Of a DNA stretch of 64,000 bases, positions 42,084 to 50,539 are shown piece after piece. The position numbers and the translations under genes are program-made. The stretch spans positions 2,418,001 through 2,482,000 of the forward strand of contig NZ_CP010523.2 in NCBI RefSeq assembly GCF_000828055.2, given 5' to 3'. The notes below the pieces were generated by a model that searched no databases, was not told the origin of the DNA, and worked only from the letters and a program-made list of their open reading frames with translations. Each line of letters begins with the position of its first letter. Position 1 is the stretch's first letter. The DNA is from Klebsiella variicola (lineage in GTDB: Bacteria > Pseudomonadota > Gammaproteobacteria > Enterobacterales > Enterobacteriaceae).

Positions 42084-43097
42084 ATGACGTACGCGGTCGA
42101 GTTTCAGAATGTATCGCGCCTGTACGGCGATGTGCGGGCCGTAGATGGGGTTAGCATAGGCATTCGCGATGGGGAATTTTTCTCGATGCTGGGGCCCTCC
42201 GGTTCGGGTAAAACCACCTGCCTGCGGCTGATTGCCGGTTTCGAGCAGCTCTCCGGCGGCACCATCCGTATTTTCGGTCAGCCGGCCAGCGAACTGCCGC
42301 CCTGGCAGCGGGATGTGAATACGGTGTTCCAGGACTATGCGCTGTTTCCCCATATGTCGATCCTCGACAACGTCGCCTACGGCCTGATGGTCAAAGGCAT
42401 GGCGAAGAAAGCGCGCCATGCCCGCGCCCAGGAAGCGCTGGAAAAGGTGGCCCTTGGCTTTGCTCATCATCGTAAGCCTTCTCAGCTCTCCGGCGGCCAG
42501 CGGCAGCGGGTCGCTATTGCCCGGGCGCTGGTGAACCAGCCGCGGGTGCTGCTGCTCGATGAGCCGCTGGGTGCGCTGGATTTGAAGCTGCGCGAGCAGA
42601 TGCAGGTGGAGCTGAAAAAGCTGCAGCAGTCGCTGGGGATAACTTTTATCTTCGTGACCCACGACCAGAGCGAAGCGTTGTCGATGTCAGACCGCGTGGC
42701 GGTGTTTAACAATGGGCGCATCGAACAGGTGGATGCGCCGCAGGATCTCTATCTGCATCCGAAGACCGCGTTTGTCGCTGGCTTTGTCGGCACCGCCAAC
42801 GTTTTTGAAGCCGAGGCGGCCCGGCGATTGTGCGGCATGCCGGGTAGCTGGTCGCTGCGTCCGGAGCATGTTCGCCTGCAGGGCGGCGGCGAGGTTCAGG
42901 TTCAGGGCGTAGTGCAGGCGGTACAGTATCAGGGGGCGGCGACGCGGATTGAGCTCAGGCTGGCGGAGGGGGACAAGCTGCTGGTCAGCCAGGCGAATAT
43001 CGATGGCGCGGCGGCAGCCAGCGCCCCGCGAATGGGGCAAACGGTGCTGGCGTCATGGTCGCGGTCGGCGATGACCCCGCTGGAAAGCGGAGGCTGA
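42084..43097 (+). CDS. ydcT: YdcT, ABC transporter ATP-binding protein (polyamine type)
   Basis: A 337-residue ATPase: Walker A GPSGSGKTT (37-45), signature LSGGQRQRVAIARAL (about 133-147), Walker B VLLLDEPL, H-loop VTHDQSEAL, and a C-terminal TOBE-like domain. It powers import by the YdcU/YdcV permeases. It is 16 bp after ydcS and 1 bp before ydcU in the operon. Confidence 0.95.
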   Translation: MTYAVEFQNVSRLYGDVRAVDGVSIGIRDGEFFSMLGPSGSGKTTCLRLIAGFEQLSGGTIRIFGQPASELPPWQRDVNTVFQDYALFPHMSILDNVAYGLMVKGMAKKARHARAQEALEKVALGFAHHRKPSQLSGGQRQRVAIARALVNQPRVLLLDEPLGALDLKLREQMQVELKKLQQSLGITFIFVTHDQSEALSMSDRVAVFNNGRIEQVDAPQDLYLHPKTAFVAGFVGTANVFEAEAARRLCGMPGSWSLRPEHVRLQGGGEVQVQGVVQAVQYQGAATRIELRLAEGDKLLVSQANIDGAAAASAPRMGQTVLASWSRSAMTPLESGG

Positions 43098-43098
43098 G

Positions 43099-44028
43099 AT
43101 GACCATGGCGATGATTCCTGCGCAGGCCGGGCGCGTATCCGGGATCTTCTGGCGTCGGCCAGCATTGGGCCTGTTTTTACTGCTGCTCGGGCCGCTGATG
43201 TGGTTTGGTATCGTCTATCTGGGATCGCTCCTGACCCTGCTGTGGCAGAGTATTTATACCTTTGACGACTTCACCATGTCGGTGACCAGCGACTTTACGC
43301 TGGCCAACCTGCGGGCGCTGTTCAATCCCGCCAATTACGACATTATTGTCCGTACCCTGGTAATGGCGCTGAGTGTGACGCTCGCCAGCGCCATGCTGGC
43401 GCTGCCGATGGCCTGGTACATGGCTCGCTATACCAGCGGCAAAATGAAGGCTTTCTTTTATATTGCGGTGATGCTGCCGATGTGGGCCAGCTATATCGTC
43501 AAAGCCTACGCGTGGGTACTGCTGCTGGCCAAAGATGGTGTGGCGCAGTGGTTTCTGGGCCATCTTGGACTGGAAGGGGCGCTGAATGCGCTTCTGACCG
43601 TCCCGGCGATCGGCGGCAACACCTTGTCCACCTCCGGGCTGGGACGCTTTCTGGTGTTCGTCTACATCTGGCTGCCGTTTATGATCCTGCCGGTGCAGGC
43701 GGCGCTGGAGCGCATTCCGGGCTCCTTGCTGCAGGCGTCGGCCGATCTTGGCGCCGGGCCACGACAGACCTTCCGCTATGTGGTTCTGCCGCTGGCTATC
43801 CCTGGTATTGCCGCCGGATCGATTTTCACCTTCTCGCTGACGCTGGGCGACTTTATCGTGCCGCAGCTGGTCGGGCCGCCGGGGTACTTTATCGGCAACA
43901 TGGTCTACTCGCAGCAGGGGGCGATAGGCAATATGCCGATGGCGGCGGCGTTCACCCTCGTGCCGATCGTGCTGATTGCCCTTTATCTGGCGTTCGTGAA
44001 ACGTCTGGGAGCCTTCGATGCACTCTGA
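43099..44028 (+). CDS. ydcU: YdcU, ABC transporter permease (polyamine type)
   Basis: A 309-residue permease with six or seven membrane helices, of the PotB type. The EAA loop is visible near [20 protein letters not shown]. It forms the membrane channel with YdcV. It overlaps ydcV by 11 bp, which implies coupled translation. Confidence 0.94.
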   Translation: MTMAMIPAQAGRVSGIFWRRPALGLFLLLLGPLMWFGIVYLGSLLTLLWQSIYTFDDFTMSVTSDFTLANLRALFNPANYDIIVRTLVMALSVTLASAMLALPMAWYMARYTSGKMKAFFYIAVMLPMWASYIVKAYAWVLLLAKDGVAQWFLGHLGLEGALNALLTVPAIGGNTLSTSGLGRFLVFVYIWLPFMILPVQAALERIPGSLLQASADLGAGPRQTFRYVVLPLAIPGIAAGSIFTFSLTLGDFIVPQLVGPPGYFIGNMVYSQQGAIGNMPMAAAFTLVPIVLIALYLAFVKRLGAFDAL

Positions 44029-44824
44029 ACGCGCACCCTGGTATCTGCAACTGGCGACCTGGGGCGGCGTGGTGTTCCTCCACTTCCCGCTGCTGATCAT
44101 TGCCATCTATGCTTTTAATACGGAGGATGCGGCCTTCAGCTTTCCGCCGCAGGGGCTGACGCTACGCTGGTTTAGCGAGGCAGCAGGGCGTAGCGATATT
44201 CTCGAATCTGTGACGTTGTCACTTAAAATTGCCGCCCTGTCGACGGCCATTGCCTTAGTACTTGGCACGCTGGCTGCAGGTGCCCTGTGGCGCAGCACTT
44301 TTTTTGGTAAGAATGCGGTATCGCTACTGCTGCTGTTACCGATCGCCCTGCCGGGGATCATTACCGGCCTGGCGCTGCTGACGGCGTTTAAAGCCGTCGG
44401 TCTCGAGCCGGGGCTACTGACCATTGTGGTGGGGCACGCGACCTTTTGTGTGGTGGTGGTCTTTAACAACGTCATTGCCCGCTTTCGTCGGACCTCGTGG
44501 AGCCTGGTGGAAGCCTCGATGGACCTGGGCGCGACCGGCTGGCAGACCTTTCGCTACGTGGTGTTGCCCAATCTGGGATCGGCGCTGCTGGCGGGGGGAA
44601 TGCTGGCCTTCGCCCTGTCGTTTGATGAAATTATCGTCACCACTTTTACCGCGGGGCATGAGCGAACATTGCCGCTGTGGTTACTGAATCAGCTGGGGCG
44701 GCCGCGCGATGTGCCCGTCACCAACGTTGTCGCGCTGTTGGTGATGCTGGTAACGACGATACCAATCTTAGGGGCCTGGTGGCTCACCCGCGACGGCGAT
44801 AACGACGCCGGAAACGGGAAATAA
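44018..44824 (+). CDS. ydcV: YdcV, ABC transporter permease (polyamine type)
   Basis: A 268-residue PotC-type permease with about six helices and the EAA loop [20 protein letters not shown]. Partner of YdcU. It overlaps the end of ydcU by 11 bp and is followed 22 bp later by patD. Confidence 0.94.
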   Translation: MHSERAPWYLQLATWGGVVFLHFPLLIIAIYAFNTEDAAFSFPPQGLTLRWFSEAAGRSDILESVTLSLKIAALSTAIALVLGTLAAGALWRSTFFGKNAVSLLLLLPIALPGIITGLALLTAFKAVGLEPGLLTIVVGHATFCVVVVFNNVIARFRRTSWSLVEASMDLGATGWQTFRYVVLPNLGSALLAGGMLAFALSFDEIIVTTFTAGHERTLPLWLLNQLGRPRDVPVTNVVALLVMLVTTIPILGAWWLTRDGDNDAGNGK

Positions 44825-44846
44825 AACCATGAAACAGGATAATGCT

Positions 44847-46274
44847 ATGCAACACAACCTTTTGATAAACGGTAAGTTAGTGGCAGGTGAAGGCGAAAAG
44901 GTGCCGGTATACAACCCTGCGACCGGCGATGTGATCCTGGAGATTGCCGAAGCGACAGCGGCCCAGGTCGATGCCGCCGTTGAGGCGGCGGATCGGGCGT
45001 TCGATGCCTGGAGCCAGACAACGCCGAAAACGCGCTCGGAATGCTTGCTGAAGCTGGCGGACGCTATCGCGGCGCAGGCGGAGACCCTGGCGCAGCTGGA
45101 GTCGCTGAACTGTGGCAAGCCGTTGCACTGCGTGATTAACGATGAGATGCCGGCCATTGCGGACGTCTTCCGCTTCTTCGCCGGCGCCGCCCGCTGCCTG
45201 CCGGGAATGGCCGCCGGAGAGTATCTCGAAGGGCATACCTCAATGATCCGCCGTGACCCGGTGGGCGTGGTGGCTTCCATTGCTCCGTGGAACTATCCCC
45301 TGATGATGGCGGCCTGGAAGCTGGCCCCGGCGCTGGCGGCAGGCAACTGCGTGGTGATAAAACCCTCGGAGATCACCCCCCTGACGGCGCTAAAGCTGGC
45401 GGAGCTGGCAAAAGATATCTTCCCCGAAGGGGTGATCAACGTGCTGTTTGGCCGCGGCAAAACGGTAGGCGACCCGCTGACCTCGCATGCCAAAGTGCGA
45501 ATGGTGTCGCTGACCGGGTCGATTGCCACCGGGGCCCATATCATCAGCCATACCGCCTCGTCGATCAAACGCACCCACATGGAGCTGGGCGGCAAGGCGC
45601 CGGTCATTGTTTTTGACGACGCGGATATCGATGCGGTAGTCGACGGGGTACGAACCTTCGGCTTTTATAACGCCGGCCAGGACTGCACGGCTGCCTGCCG
45701 GATCTACGCTCAGCAGGGTATTTACGACCAACTGGTGGAGAAACTTGGGGCGGCGGTGGCCAGCCTGAAAATGGGCGCGCCAGAGGATGCCTCTACCGAG
45801 CTGGGACCGCTGAGCTCGCTGGTGCATCTTGAAAGGGTTAGTGCCGCAGTGGAAGCCGCAAAGGCACTGCCGCATATTAAAGTGGTCACCGGCGGTCGCC
45901 GGGCTGACGGCGCGGGCTATTACTTCCAGCCGACGCTGCTTGCCGGCGCCCGGCAGGAAGACGCCATTGTGCAGCGCGAAGTGTTTGGCCCGGTGGTCAG
46001 CGTGACGCCTTTCAGCGATGAAGCACAGGCCCTGAGCTGGGCGAATGATTCCCAGTATGGTCTGGCGTCCTCAGTATGGACGAAAGATGTAGGCCGTGCC
46101 CACCGGCTTAGTGCCAGGCTGCAGTATGGCTGCACCTGGGTCAACACCCACTTTATGCTGGTGAGTGAAATGCCGCACGGCGGCCAGAAACTGTCGGGCT
46201 ACGGAAAGGACATGTCGATGTATGGCCTTGAGGATTACACGGTGGTCCGCCATGTCATGGTTAAGCATGGCTAA
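44847..46274 (+). CDS. patD: PatD (YdcW), gamma-aminobutyraldehyde dehydrogenase
   Basis: A 475-residue aldehyde dehydrogenase that oxidises 4-aminobutanal to GABA in putrescine degradation. Active-site Glu246 (HMELGGKAP) and Cys280 (NAGQDCTAA), same numbering as in E. coli PatD, are present, with the NAD motif LTGSIATG. The ATG at 44847 (MQHNLLING) aligns with E. coli and has AGGA 8 bp upstream; the first ATG at 44829 would add six residues. Last gene of the ydcSTUV-patD operon. Confidence 0.95.
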   Translation: MQHNLLINGKLVAGEGEKVPVYNPATGDVILEIAEATAAQVDAAVEAADRAFDAWSQTTPKTRSECLLKLADAIAAQAETLAQLESLNCGKPLHCVINDEMPAIADVFRFFAGAARCLPGMAAGEYLEGHTSMIRRDPVGVVASIAPWNYPLMMAAWKLAPALAAGNCVVIKPSEITPLTALKLAELAKDIFPEGVINVLFGRGKTVGDPLTSHAKVRMVSLTGSIATGAHIISHTASSIKRTHMELGGKAPVIVFDDADIDAVVDGVRTFGFYNAGQDCTAACRIYAQQGIYDQLVEKLGAAVASLKMGAPEDASTELGPLSSLVHLERVSAAVEAAKALPHIKVVTGGRRADGAGYYFQPTLLAGARQEDAIVQREVFGPVVSVTPFSDEAQALSWANDSQYGLASSVWTKDVGRAHRLSARLQYGCTWVNTHFMLVSEMPHGGQKLSGYGKDMSMYGLEDYTVVRHVMVKHG

Positions 46275-46349
46275 AGCATTGACCCTTTAGTGGCTGGCGA
46301 TGATTGCGCGACGGTTGTGTTAGTTCGCTAATAGTCACAATGGCAAAAA

Positions 46350-46378
46350 TTGTCAAAACTCTGCGAGGGGGATATGAG
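46350..46378 (+). promoter_or_regulatory. Candidate sigma-70 promoter upstream of the structured RNA
   Basis: TTGTCA (46350-46355), 17-bp spacer, TATGAG (46373-46378): five of six and four of six consensus bases at ideal spacing. A transcript would begin near 46385 and end at the terminator at 46542. Confidence 0.5.
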
Positions 46379-46384
46379 ATTATT

Positions 46385-46542
46385 CTGATGCCCCTTCAAG
46401 AGCTAAGCCAATGTGAGTGCCGGAGATAAGCGCCGGATGGGGTCCGCCAGTCACCCTGGGCGCGTCGCGCCCGGCGGGTGAGGCGACAGCGTCGCGGTTC
46501 GCGACCGTATACTGGCCTCTGCCTGTTGGCAGGGGCTTTTTT
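46385..46542 (+). ncRNA. Candidate structured small RNA (about 158 nt) with its own terminator
   Basis: Between patD and the 40-aa membrane gene the sequence folds into a closed multibranch. Outer helix GCCAGT (46446-46451) pairs with ACTGGC (46511-46516). Inside are hairpin A (CACCC 46452-46456 with GGGTG 46476-46480, and GGGCGC 46458-46463 with GCGCCC 46467-46472) and hairpin B (GTCGCG 46491-46496 with CGCGAC 46500-46505). An intrinsic terminator follows (9-bp stem 46515-46523 with 46528-46536, then six T). The outer helix and the terminator share two bases and could compete. No ORF with a ribosome-binding site is seen inside. I do not recognise an Rfam family. It could also be just the 3' end of the patD transcript. 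Confidence 0.5.
46515..46542 (+). terminator. Intrinsic terminator of the patD operon/candidate small RNA
   Basis: GCCTCTGCC (46515-46523), loop TGTT, GGCAGGGGC (46528-46536), then TTTTTT. One G-U pair in a 9-bp stem. Confidence 0.9.
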
Positions 46543-46605
46543 ATACCCGCCGCATCGCGGGATGAAGACCGAATGACCATCAGGAAACGCATCGCTGGCC
46601 GCCAT

Positions 46606-46728
46606 TCAGCGCTTGGTTTTTTTGCTCGGTAAACTGGCGCTACGACGGTCACGAATATAGGAAATAAGATTATACACCGCCGCGACCAGCAGGATCAGCG
46701 CGATGACCAGCGTGATGATTCCGGACAT
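46606..46728 (-). CDS. Small membrane protein, 40 aa
   Basis: ATG 46728 with AGGTGG upstream. One hydrophobic helix (MSGIITLVIALILLVAAVYN, residues 1-24) is followed by a strongly basic tail (IRDRRSASLPSKKTKR). It is of the single-helix stress-peptide kind and of unknown function. It faces the structured RNA terminator on the other strand. The frame is open to 46812, but there is no other supported start. Confidence 0.65.
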   Translation of the reverse strand: MSGIITLVIALILLVAAVYNLISYIRDRRSASLPSKKTKR

Positions 46729-47220
46729 ATCCACCTCGAAATATAAAAAGCGCCCTGGCGCCAAAACATTACTAATAGTTATGAATGTAAGTATTATCTG
46801 AATGGAAGGCAAATGATATTTGTTGTCATTTAGCGCTATTTTTGGCGATTAACCGCGAGATCCACAATGAAGGGGTTATGTAACAACGGCTTGTAGCGGC
46901 CTTTTATCGTATTAAGATGGAGGCCCTGCGCGGAATATCGCATTTTTGGTGAATGCGGCGACAATCTTTTCCCCCTGAGAACGGAGACATATTATCTTTA
47001 TCAGACCGATGGAATTGCCCTGAACCGAAATTATTTCACGACTATAAATAAGGATTTAATATTTGCTGTTATTGCATGATATTTGTTCTGAATATTAAAT
47101 ATTCCGTGAGTCCGGCCAAAATGCGGGCTGCAGGCGGGTTGCGGGTGCTCCCGGGTTTGACTTTCCGTCGCTGCTCATGCGATCATTTAGCGCATATTAG
47201 GTTTTAACGTTGATGTCGTT
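46729..47220. other. Long intergenic region
   Basis: About 490 bp. It includes an AT-rich zone (about 46740-46860), a mixed zone, a second AT-rich zone (47035-47105), and a short GC-rich stretch (47110-47165) before the gene at 47221. I see only very short frames (such as the ten-codon frame at 46867) and no strong hairpin with a T-run, so I call nothing here. Confidence 0.5.
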
Positions 47221-47472
47221 GTGAAAATTTTGGCTTTTATTCTGCTGGCTATCGGCGCTGTGACGCTGAGCTATGGTAACGCCCCGGCAAAACGCATTCA
47301 GGGCTGTGAGAGCGCGGGAGTGGGGCAGGCCGTCTGCGCTGCCGCCGAATGGGATAGCGAACAGATGAATTTTCTGCCGCACTATAACCCGGAGCTTAAT
47401 AAGGTTATTGCGGCAGGCCAGGCAGCACCTGTCGCTTATAACCTTTATAATATTGCCCGTGTTCGCGCGTAA
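47221..47472 (+). CDS. Small exported protein, unknown function
   Basis: An 83-residue ORF with a GTG start. A hydrophobic N-terminal segment (VKILAFILLAIGAVTLSYG, residues 1-19) looks like a signal peptide or anchor. The mature part has two Cys (GCESAG and AVCAAA) that might pair. No clear ribosome-binding site precedes the GTG, which lowers confidence, but a strong terminator follows immediately after the stop. No family recognised. Confidence 0.55.
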   Translation: MKILAFILLAIGAVTLSYGNAPAKRIQGCESAGVGQAVCAAAEWDSEQMNFLPHYNPELNKVIAAGQAAPVAYNLYNIARVRA

Positions 47473-47475
47473 AAA

Positions 47476-47500
47476 AGCAGCCCCTGGGGGCTGCTTTTTT
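47476..47500 (+). terminator. Intrinsic terminator
   Basis: AGCAGCCCC (47476-47484), 2-nt loop TG, GGGGCTGCT (47487-47495), then TTTTT; also preceded by A residues so it may act on both strands (it faces the yncL 3' end). Confidence 0.9.
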
Positions 47501-47524
47501 AGGTTTCGTTGCTGAGTAAAATCA

Positions 47525-47617
47525 TTAAAACCAGCCAAATCTCACGGACAGCAGGCTGATAAGTACGCACGCGGCGCAGACATTAATCAGAATGACGGTT
47601 TTGCTGGAGACATCCAT
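47525..47617 (-). CDS. yncL: YncL, small membrane peptide
   Basis: A 30-residue peptide (ATG 47617, TAA 47525) reading MDVSSKTVILINVCAA... and ending VRFGWF. It matches E. coli YncL (31 aa) in VSSxTVxLIN at the start and xRFGWF at the end. One membrane helix covers residues about 8-24. AAGGTGG lies 4 bp upstream of the start. In E. coli YncL is an inner membrane peptide of unknown role, induced by stress. Confidence 0.85.
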   Translation of the reverse strand: MDVSSKTVILINVCAACVLISLLSVRFGWF

Positions 47618-47812
47618 AACGCCACCTTAATGAGTAAGTCCATAAAGGTATAGTACGGCACCTGCGGTTGCGCTATCGGATTAAGACGAATCAGGCTTTA
47701 TTCTCAATATTCAGCCCGTTTCAGAATTTGTTATACAGGTATCTCTGAATCACGACGTCATGGCAGATAATCATCCCACCATGGAACGCCCCTCAGGGAA
47801 GGAAGAGTAAGA

Positions 47813-47986
47813 ATGACGTTATATCAAAAAATGCTGGTGTTTTACGCCATTATGGGCGTGATATGCGCCGTGATTAGCTGGTTTTTGACCAAAGAGAGCC
47901 GGGTGATCCGCCTGCTGGCGGCCCTGTTGATCGGCGCCACCTGGCCGTTCAGCTTTCCGATGGCGCTGCTCGTCTCGCTGTTTTAA
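47813..47986 (+). CDS. ortT: OrtT (YdcX), membrane-acting orphan toxin
   Basis: A 57-residue peptide (ATG 47813, TAA 47986), same length as E. coli OrtT/YdcX. It shares the pattern YQxMLVFYAxM, then FLT, IRxL, and GATWPxSFPxALLxSLF. Two membrane helices (residues about 5-26 and 32-57). OrtT is described as an orphan toxin that damages the membrane and aids survival under stringent-response stress. GGAAG lies upstream (GGAAGGAAGAG). The order patD to ortT is as in E. coli. Confidence 0.9.
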   Translation: MTLYQKMLVFYAIMGVICAVISWFLTKESRVIRLLAALLIGATWPFSFPMALLVSLF

Positions 47987-48032
47987 CCCTCAGATGCCGG
48001 ACGGCAGAAAAGGGTGGCGGAAAGGGTAAGGT

Positions 48033-48052
48033 TACTGTATAAAAAACCAGTA
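48033..48052 (+). promoter_or_regulatory. LexA-like SOS box upstream of the alpha/beta hydrolase
   Basis: TACTGTATAAAAAACCAGTA has the LexA form TACTG-N10-CAGTA with an A/T-rich core and resembles the E. coli umuDC box. The perfect dyad extends to 11-bp arms (48027-48037 and 48048-48058). It ends 22 bp before the GTG start, and its core contains a -10-like TATAAA, so a bound repressor would block transcription. Confidence 0.6.
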
Positions 48053-48074
48053 ACCTTATCATGGAGGCATACAG

Positions 48075-48824
48075 GTGAACGGTTTCTTTTCTTCCGTCGC
48101 AGGCGCCACGCTGCGTTGGCTCGATCTTCCGGGAGATGGCCTCCCGGTGGTGTTTATCCACGGTCTCGGCTGTGCGTCATCCTACGATTATCCCCGCGTC
48201 GCCAGCGATCCTGCGCTGAACGGACGGCGTAAAATACTCATCGATCTGCCAGGCTTCGGCTACAGCGATAAACCGCACGACTTTAGTTACAACATACATA
48301 TTCAGGCGCGGGTCGTGGAGCAGCTACTTAACCACCTGCGTCTGCAGCGCTTCGCGCTGTTCGGTCATAGCATGGGAGGAAGCATCGCCATCGAAGCGGC
48401 GGGGCTGTTGGGCGAGCGCGTGACCACGCTGCTGGTCTCTGAACCCAATCTGTTTGCCGGCGGCGGTGAGTACAGCAGGCGCATTGCGGCGCAGACAGAG
48501 GCGGCCTTTATTGCCGAAGGCTATGCCAGAATGCTGGCTGAGGAGCGCTCGCCATGGGCTGGCTGTTTGCAAAACAGCGCGCCCTGGGCCGTCTGGCGGG
48601 CCGCCAGCAGCCTGATGCGTGGCAGCGATACCCCCTGGTTTACTCAGCTCTGCCAGCTGCACTGTCAAAAAAGGCTCATCGTCGGTGAGCTCTCCCTGCC
48701 TTATGCCGATATTGACCTGGCTGAGGCGCAAGGGATCCCGGTCGGGATTGTGCCCCGCGGGGGGCACTCGATGGCGTGGGAGAATCCGCAAGGGCTGGCG
48801 CAGATCATTGCCAGCCAGGGTTAA
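48075..48824 (+). CDS. Alpha/beta hydrolase family protein
   Basis: A 249-residue hydrolase: oxyanion-loop HGLGCAS (residues about 29-35), nucleophile elbow GHSMGGS (Ser near 98), a cap region with several Trp, and a C-terminal GGHSMAW that supplies the catalytic His. No signal peptide, so cytoplasmic. The GTG start has GGAGG 7 bp upstream. The substrate is unknown; candidates are esters, lactones or C-C bonds. It is part of an accessory insert between ortT and ydcY and is the likely target of the LexA-like box directly upstream. Confidence 0.85.
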   Translation: MNGFFSSVAGATLRWLDLPGDGLPVVFIHGLGCASSYDYPRVASDPALNGRRKILIDLPGFGYSDKPHDFSYNIHIQARVVEQLLNHLRLQRFALFGHSMGGSIAIEAAGLLGERVTTLLVSEPNLFAGGGEYSRRIAAQTEAAFIAEGYARMLAEERSPWAGCLQNSAPWAVWRAASSLMRGSDTPWFTQLCQLHCQKRLIVGELSLPYADIDLAEAQGIPVGIVPRGGHSMAWENPQGLAQIIASQG

Positions 48825-48836
48825 AAGAATACCGGC

Positions 48837-50270
48837 TCAGAAAGGGAGTTCGCGGGGCTGGGTCTGGAGTGTTATCCAGCGCAGCTCGGTGAATTCCGCG
48901 ATGCCGGCCCGACCCCCAAAGCGGCCATAGCCCGAGGCTTTGCAGCCGCCAAACGGCATTTGCGCTTCATCATGCACCGTTGGGCCATTGATATGGCAAA
49001 TGCCCGTTTGCAGACGTTGCGCCACGTTCCACGCTCTGGCGCTGTCGCGGCTGTAGACCGCAGCGGAAAGACCGTATTCACTGTCGTTGGCTACCGTCAG
49101 CGCCTCTTCTTCATTCTTAACCCGAATAATCGCTTTTACCGGGCCGAAGGACTCTTCGTTCCACAGCCGCATCTCGCGGGTCACGCCGTCCAGCAAGGTC
49201 GGCGCCATGTGGGTATCGCTGGCTTTACCACCGGTTAGCAGGCGAGCGCCTTTGGCTAACGCATCGTCGATTAAGGCGTTGCAGCGGATGATGGTGTTCA
49301 TATCAACCACCGGCCCCGTCAGGCTGGCGGGCAGGGCGGCGGCGCGCCTGGCCAGCAGCGGGATAAACACCTCTGCTACGGCGTTGTCGACAATAATGCG
49401 CTCGGTGGACATGCAGATCTGGCCGGCGTTGGCGAAGGCGCCAAAAACCGCGCCCGCCGCCGCTTGCTCGATATCAGCATCGTCCAGCACCAGCAGCGGC
49501 GCTTTACCGCCGAGCTCCAGCACCGCTGGTTTAAGATATTGCCCGCAGGTGCGGGCGATAATCCGCCCCACCGGCGTGGATCCGGTAAAGTTAACGCGCC
49601 GCACCGCCGGGTGGGCGATCAGCGATTCCACCAGCGCCGGCGCATCTTCAGGCGCACAGGTAAGATAGTTCACCACCCCCGGTGGGAAGCCCGCCGCGTC
49701 AAGGGCGTCGATAATCAGTCCCTGAGTGGCCGGCGACAGCTCCGCGCCCTTGAGGATCACTGCGTTGCCGCAGGCCAGCGGCGTTGCCAGCGCCCGGGTA
49801 GCCAGAATCAGCGGTGCGTTCCACGGCGCCATGCCCAGTACCACCCCCGCCCCCTGGCGGACGCCCATCGCCAGGTTGCCCGGCACGTTGGAAGGAATAA
49901 TTTGCCCTTCAATTTGGGTGGTCAGCGCCGCCGCTTCGCGCAGGATATCGGCCGCCAGATGAACGTTAAAGCCGGCCCAGTGCGCGGTCGCGCCGGTCTC
50001 CGCCGCCATGGCGGCGATAAATTTAGCCTCCCGCAACAGCATATGTTCCGCCGCGTCGAGCAGTAAACGGCGTCGTTCCGCCGGAGAGGTATCACGCCAC
50101 AGCGGGAAGGCTTTGGCCGCGGCTTCGACGCAGCGTTTGCCGTCGGCGAGACTGGCGGCCGCAGCCACCGAGGCGACGTCGTCGTGGGCCGGGTGGCGTC
50201 GGGTAAAGGTGCGGCGGCCTTCGGCATCGTGCCACTGGCCGTCAATGTACAGATTGCAGGTGATTGTCAT
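48837..50270 (-). CDS. NAD(P)-dependent aldehyde dehydrogenase, vanillin/salicylaldehyde type
   Basis: A 477-residue aldehyde dehydrogenase with active-site Glu252 (LELGGKAP) and Cys286 (NAGQICMS), and NAD motif FTGSTPVG. The sequence has the look of aromatic-aldehyde members (GPTVHDEAQMPFGGCKASGYGRFGG at the C-terminal end is typical, here split into shorter pieces). Oxidation of an aromatic aldehyde would connect with the protocatechuate genes 30 kb away, but this is inference. Start ATG 50270 with GAGG 8 bp upstream. Convergent with the hydrolase (12 bp apart) and divergent from the binding-protein gene. Confidence 0.87.
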   Translation of the reverse strand: MTITCNLYIDGQWHDAEGRRTFTRRHPAHDDVASVAAAASLADGKRCVEAAAKAFPLWRDTSPAERRRLLLDAAEHMLLREAKFIAAMAAETGATAHWAGFNVHLAADILREAAALTTQIEGQIIPSNVPGNLAMGVRQGAGVVLGMAPWNAPLILATRALATPLACGNAVILKGAELSPATQGLIIDALDAAGFPPGVVNYLTCAPEDAPALVESLIAHPAVRRVNFTGSTPVGRIIARTCGQYLKPAVLELGGKAPLLVLDDADIEQAAAGAVFGAFANAGQICMSTERIIVDNAVAEVFIPLLARRAAALPASLTGPVVDMNTIIRCNALIDDALAKGARLLTGGKASDTHMAPTLLDGVTREMRLWNEESFGPVKAIIRVKNEEEALTVANDSEYGLSAAVYSRDSARAWNVAQRLQTGICHINGPTVHDEAQMPFGGCKASGYGRFGGRAGIAEFTELRWITLQTQPRELPF

Positions 50271-50539
50271 GGTGGAAACCTCTTGTTCTGCGGTTCCCCC
50301 AGTGTACCGGGCACTACTGACAGTGAGCGTGAGCAGGGCGGTTATCGCACATTTTTTTGCAGGAATTATGTGTGGCTCACAACATCCCGACACTTGCTGG
50401 CGTAAAAAACAGCGCTACGCCGATTAAACCAGCGATTTCAGCGTGATTTGCATAAGGTGATAGCCATTGATTATTTGCCGGGGGCGGGCGCCTGTGCTGA
50501 TATTACGGTTCTTATAATCAATAATCAGGACTTATAACC

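Noticed and set aside
46491-46506. A GGTTCG-containing arm that resembles a tRNA T-arm.
   Set aside because: The surrounding helices do not give an acceptor stem, D-arm or CCA end; it fits better as one arm of the candidate small RNA.
48027-48058. The long dyad before the alpha/beta hydrolase as a terminator for ortT.
   Set aside because: The stem is not followed by a T-run and its core is an A/T-rich promoter-like sequence in LexA-box form.
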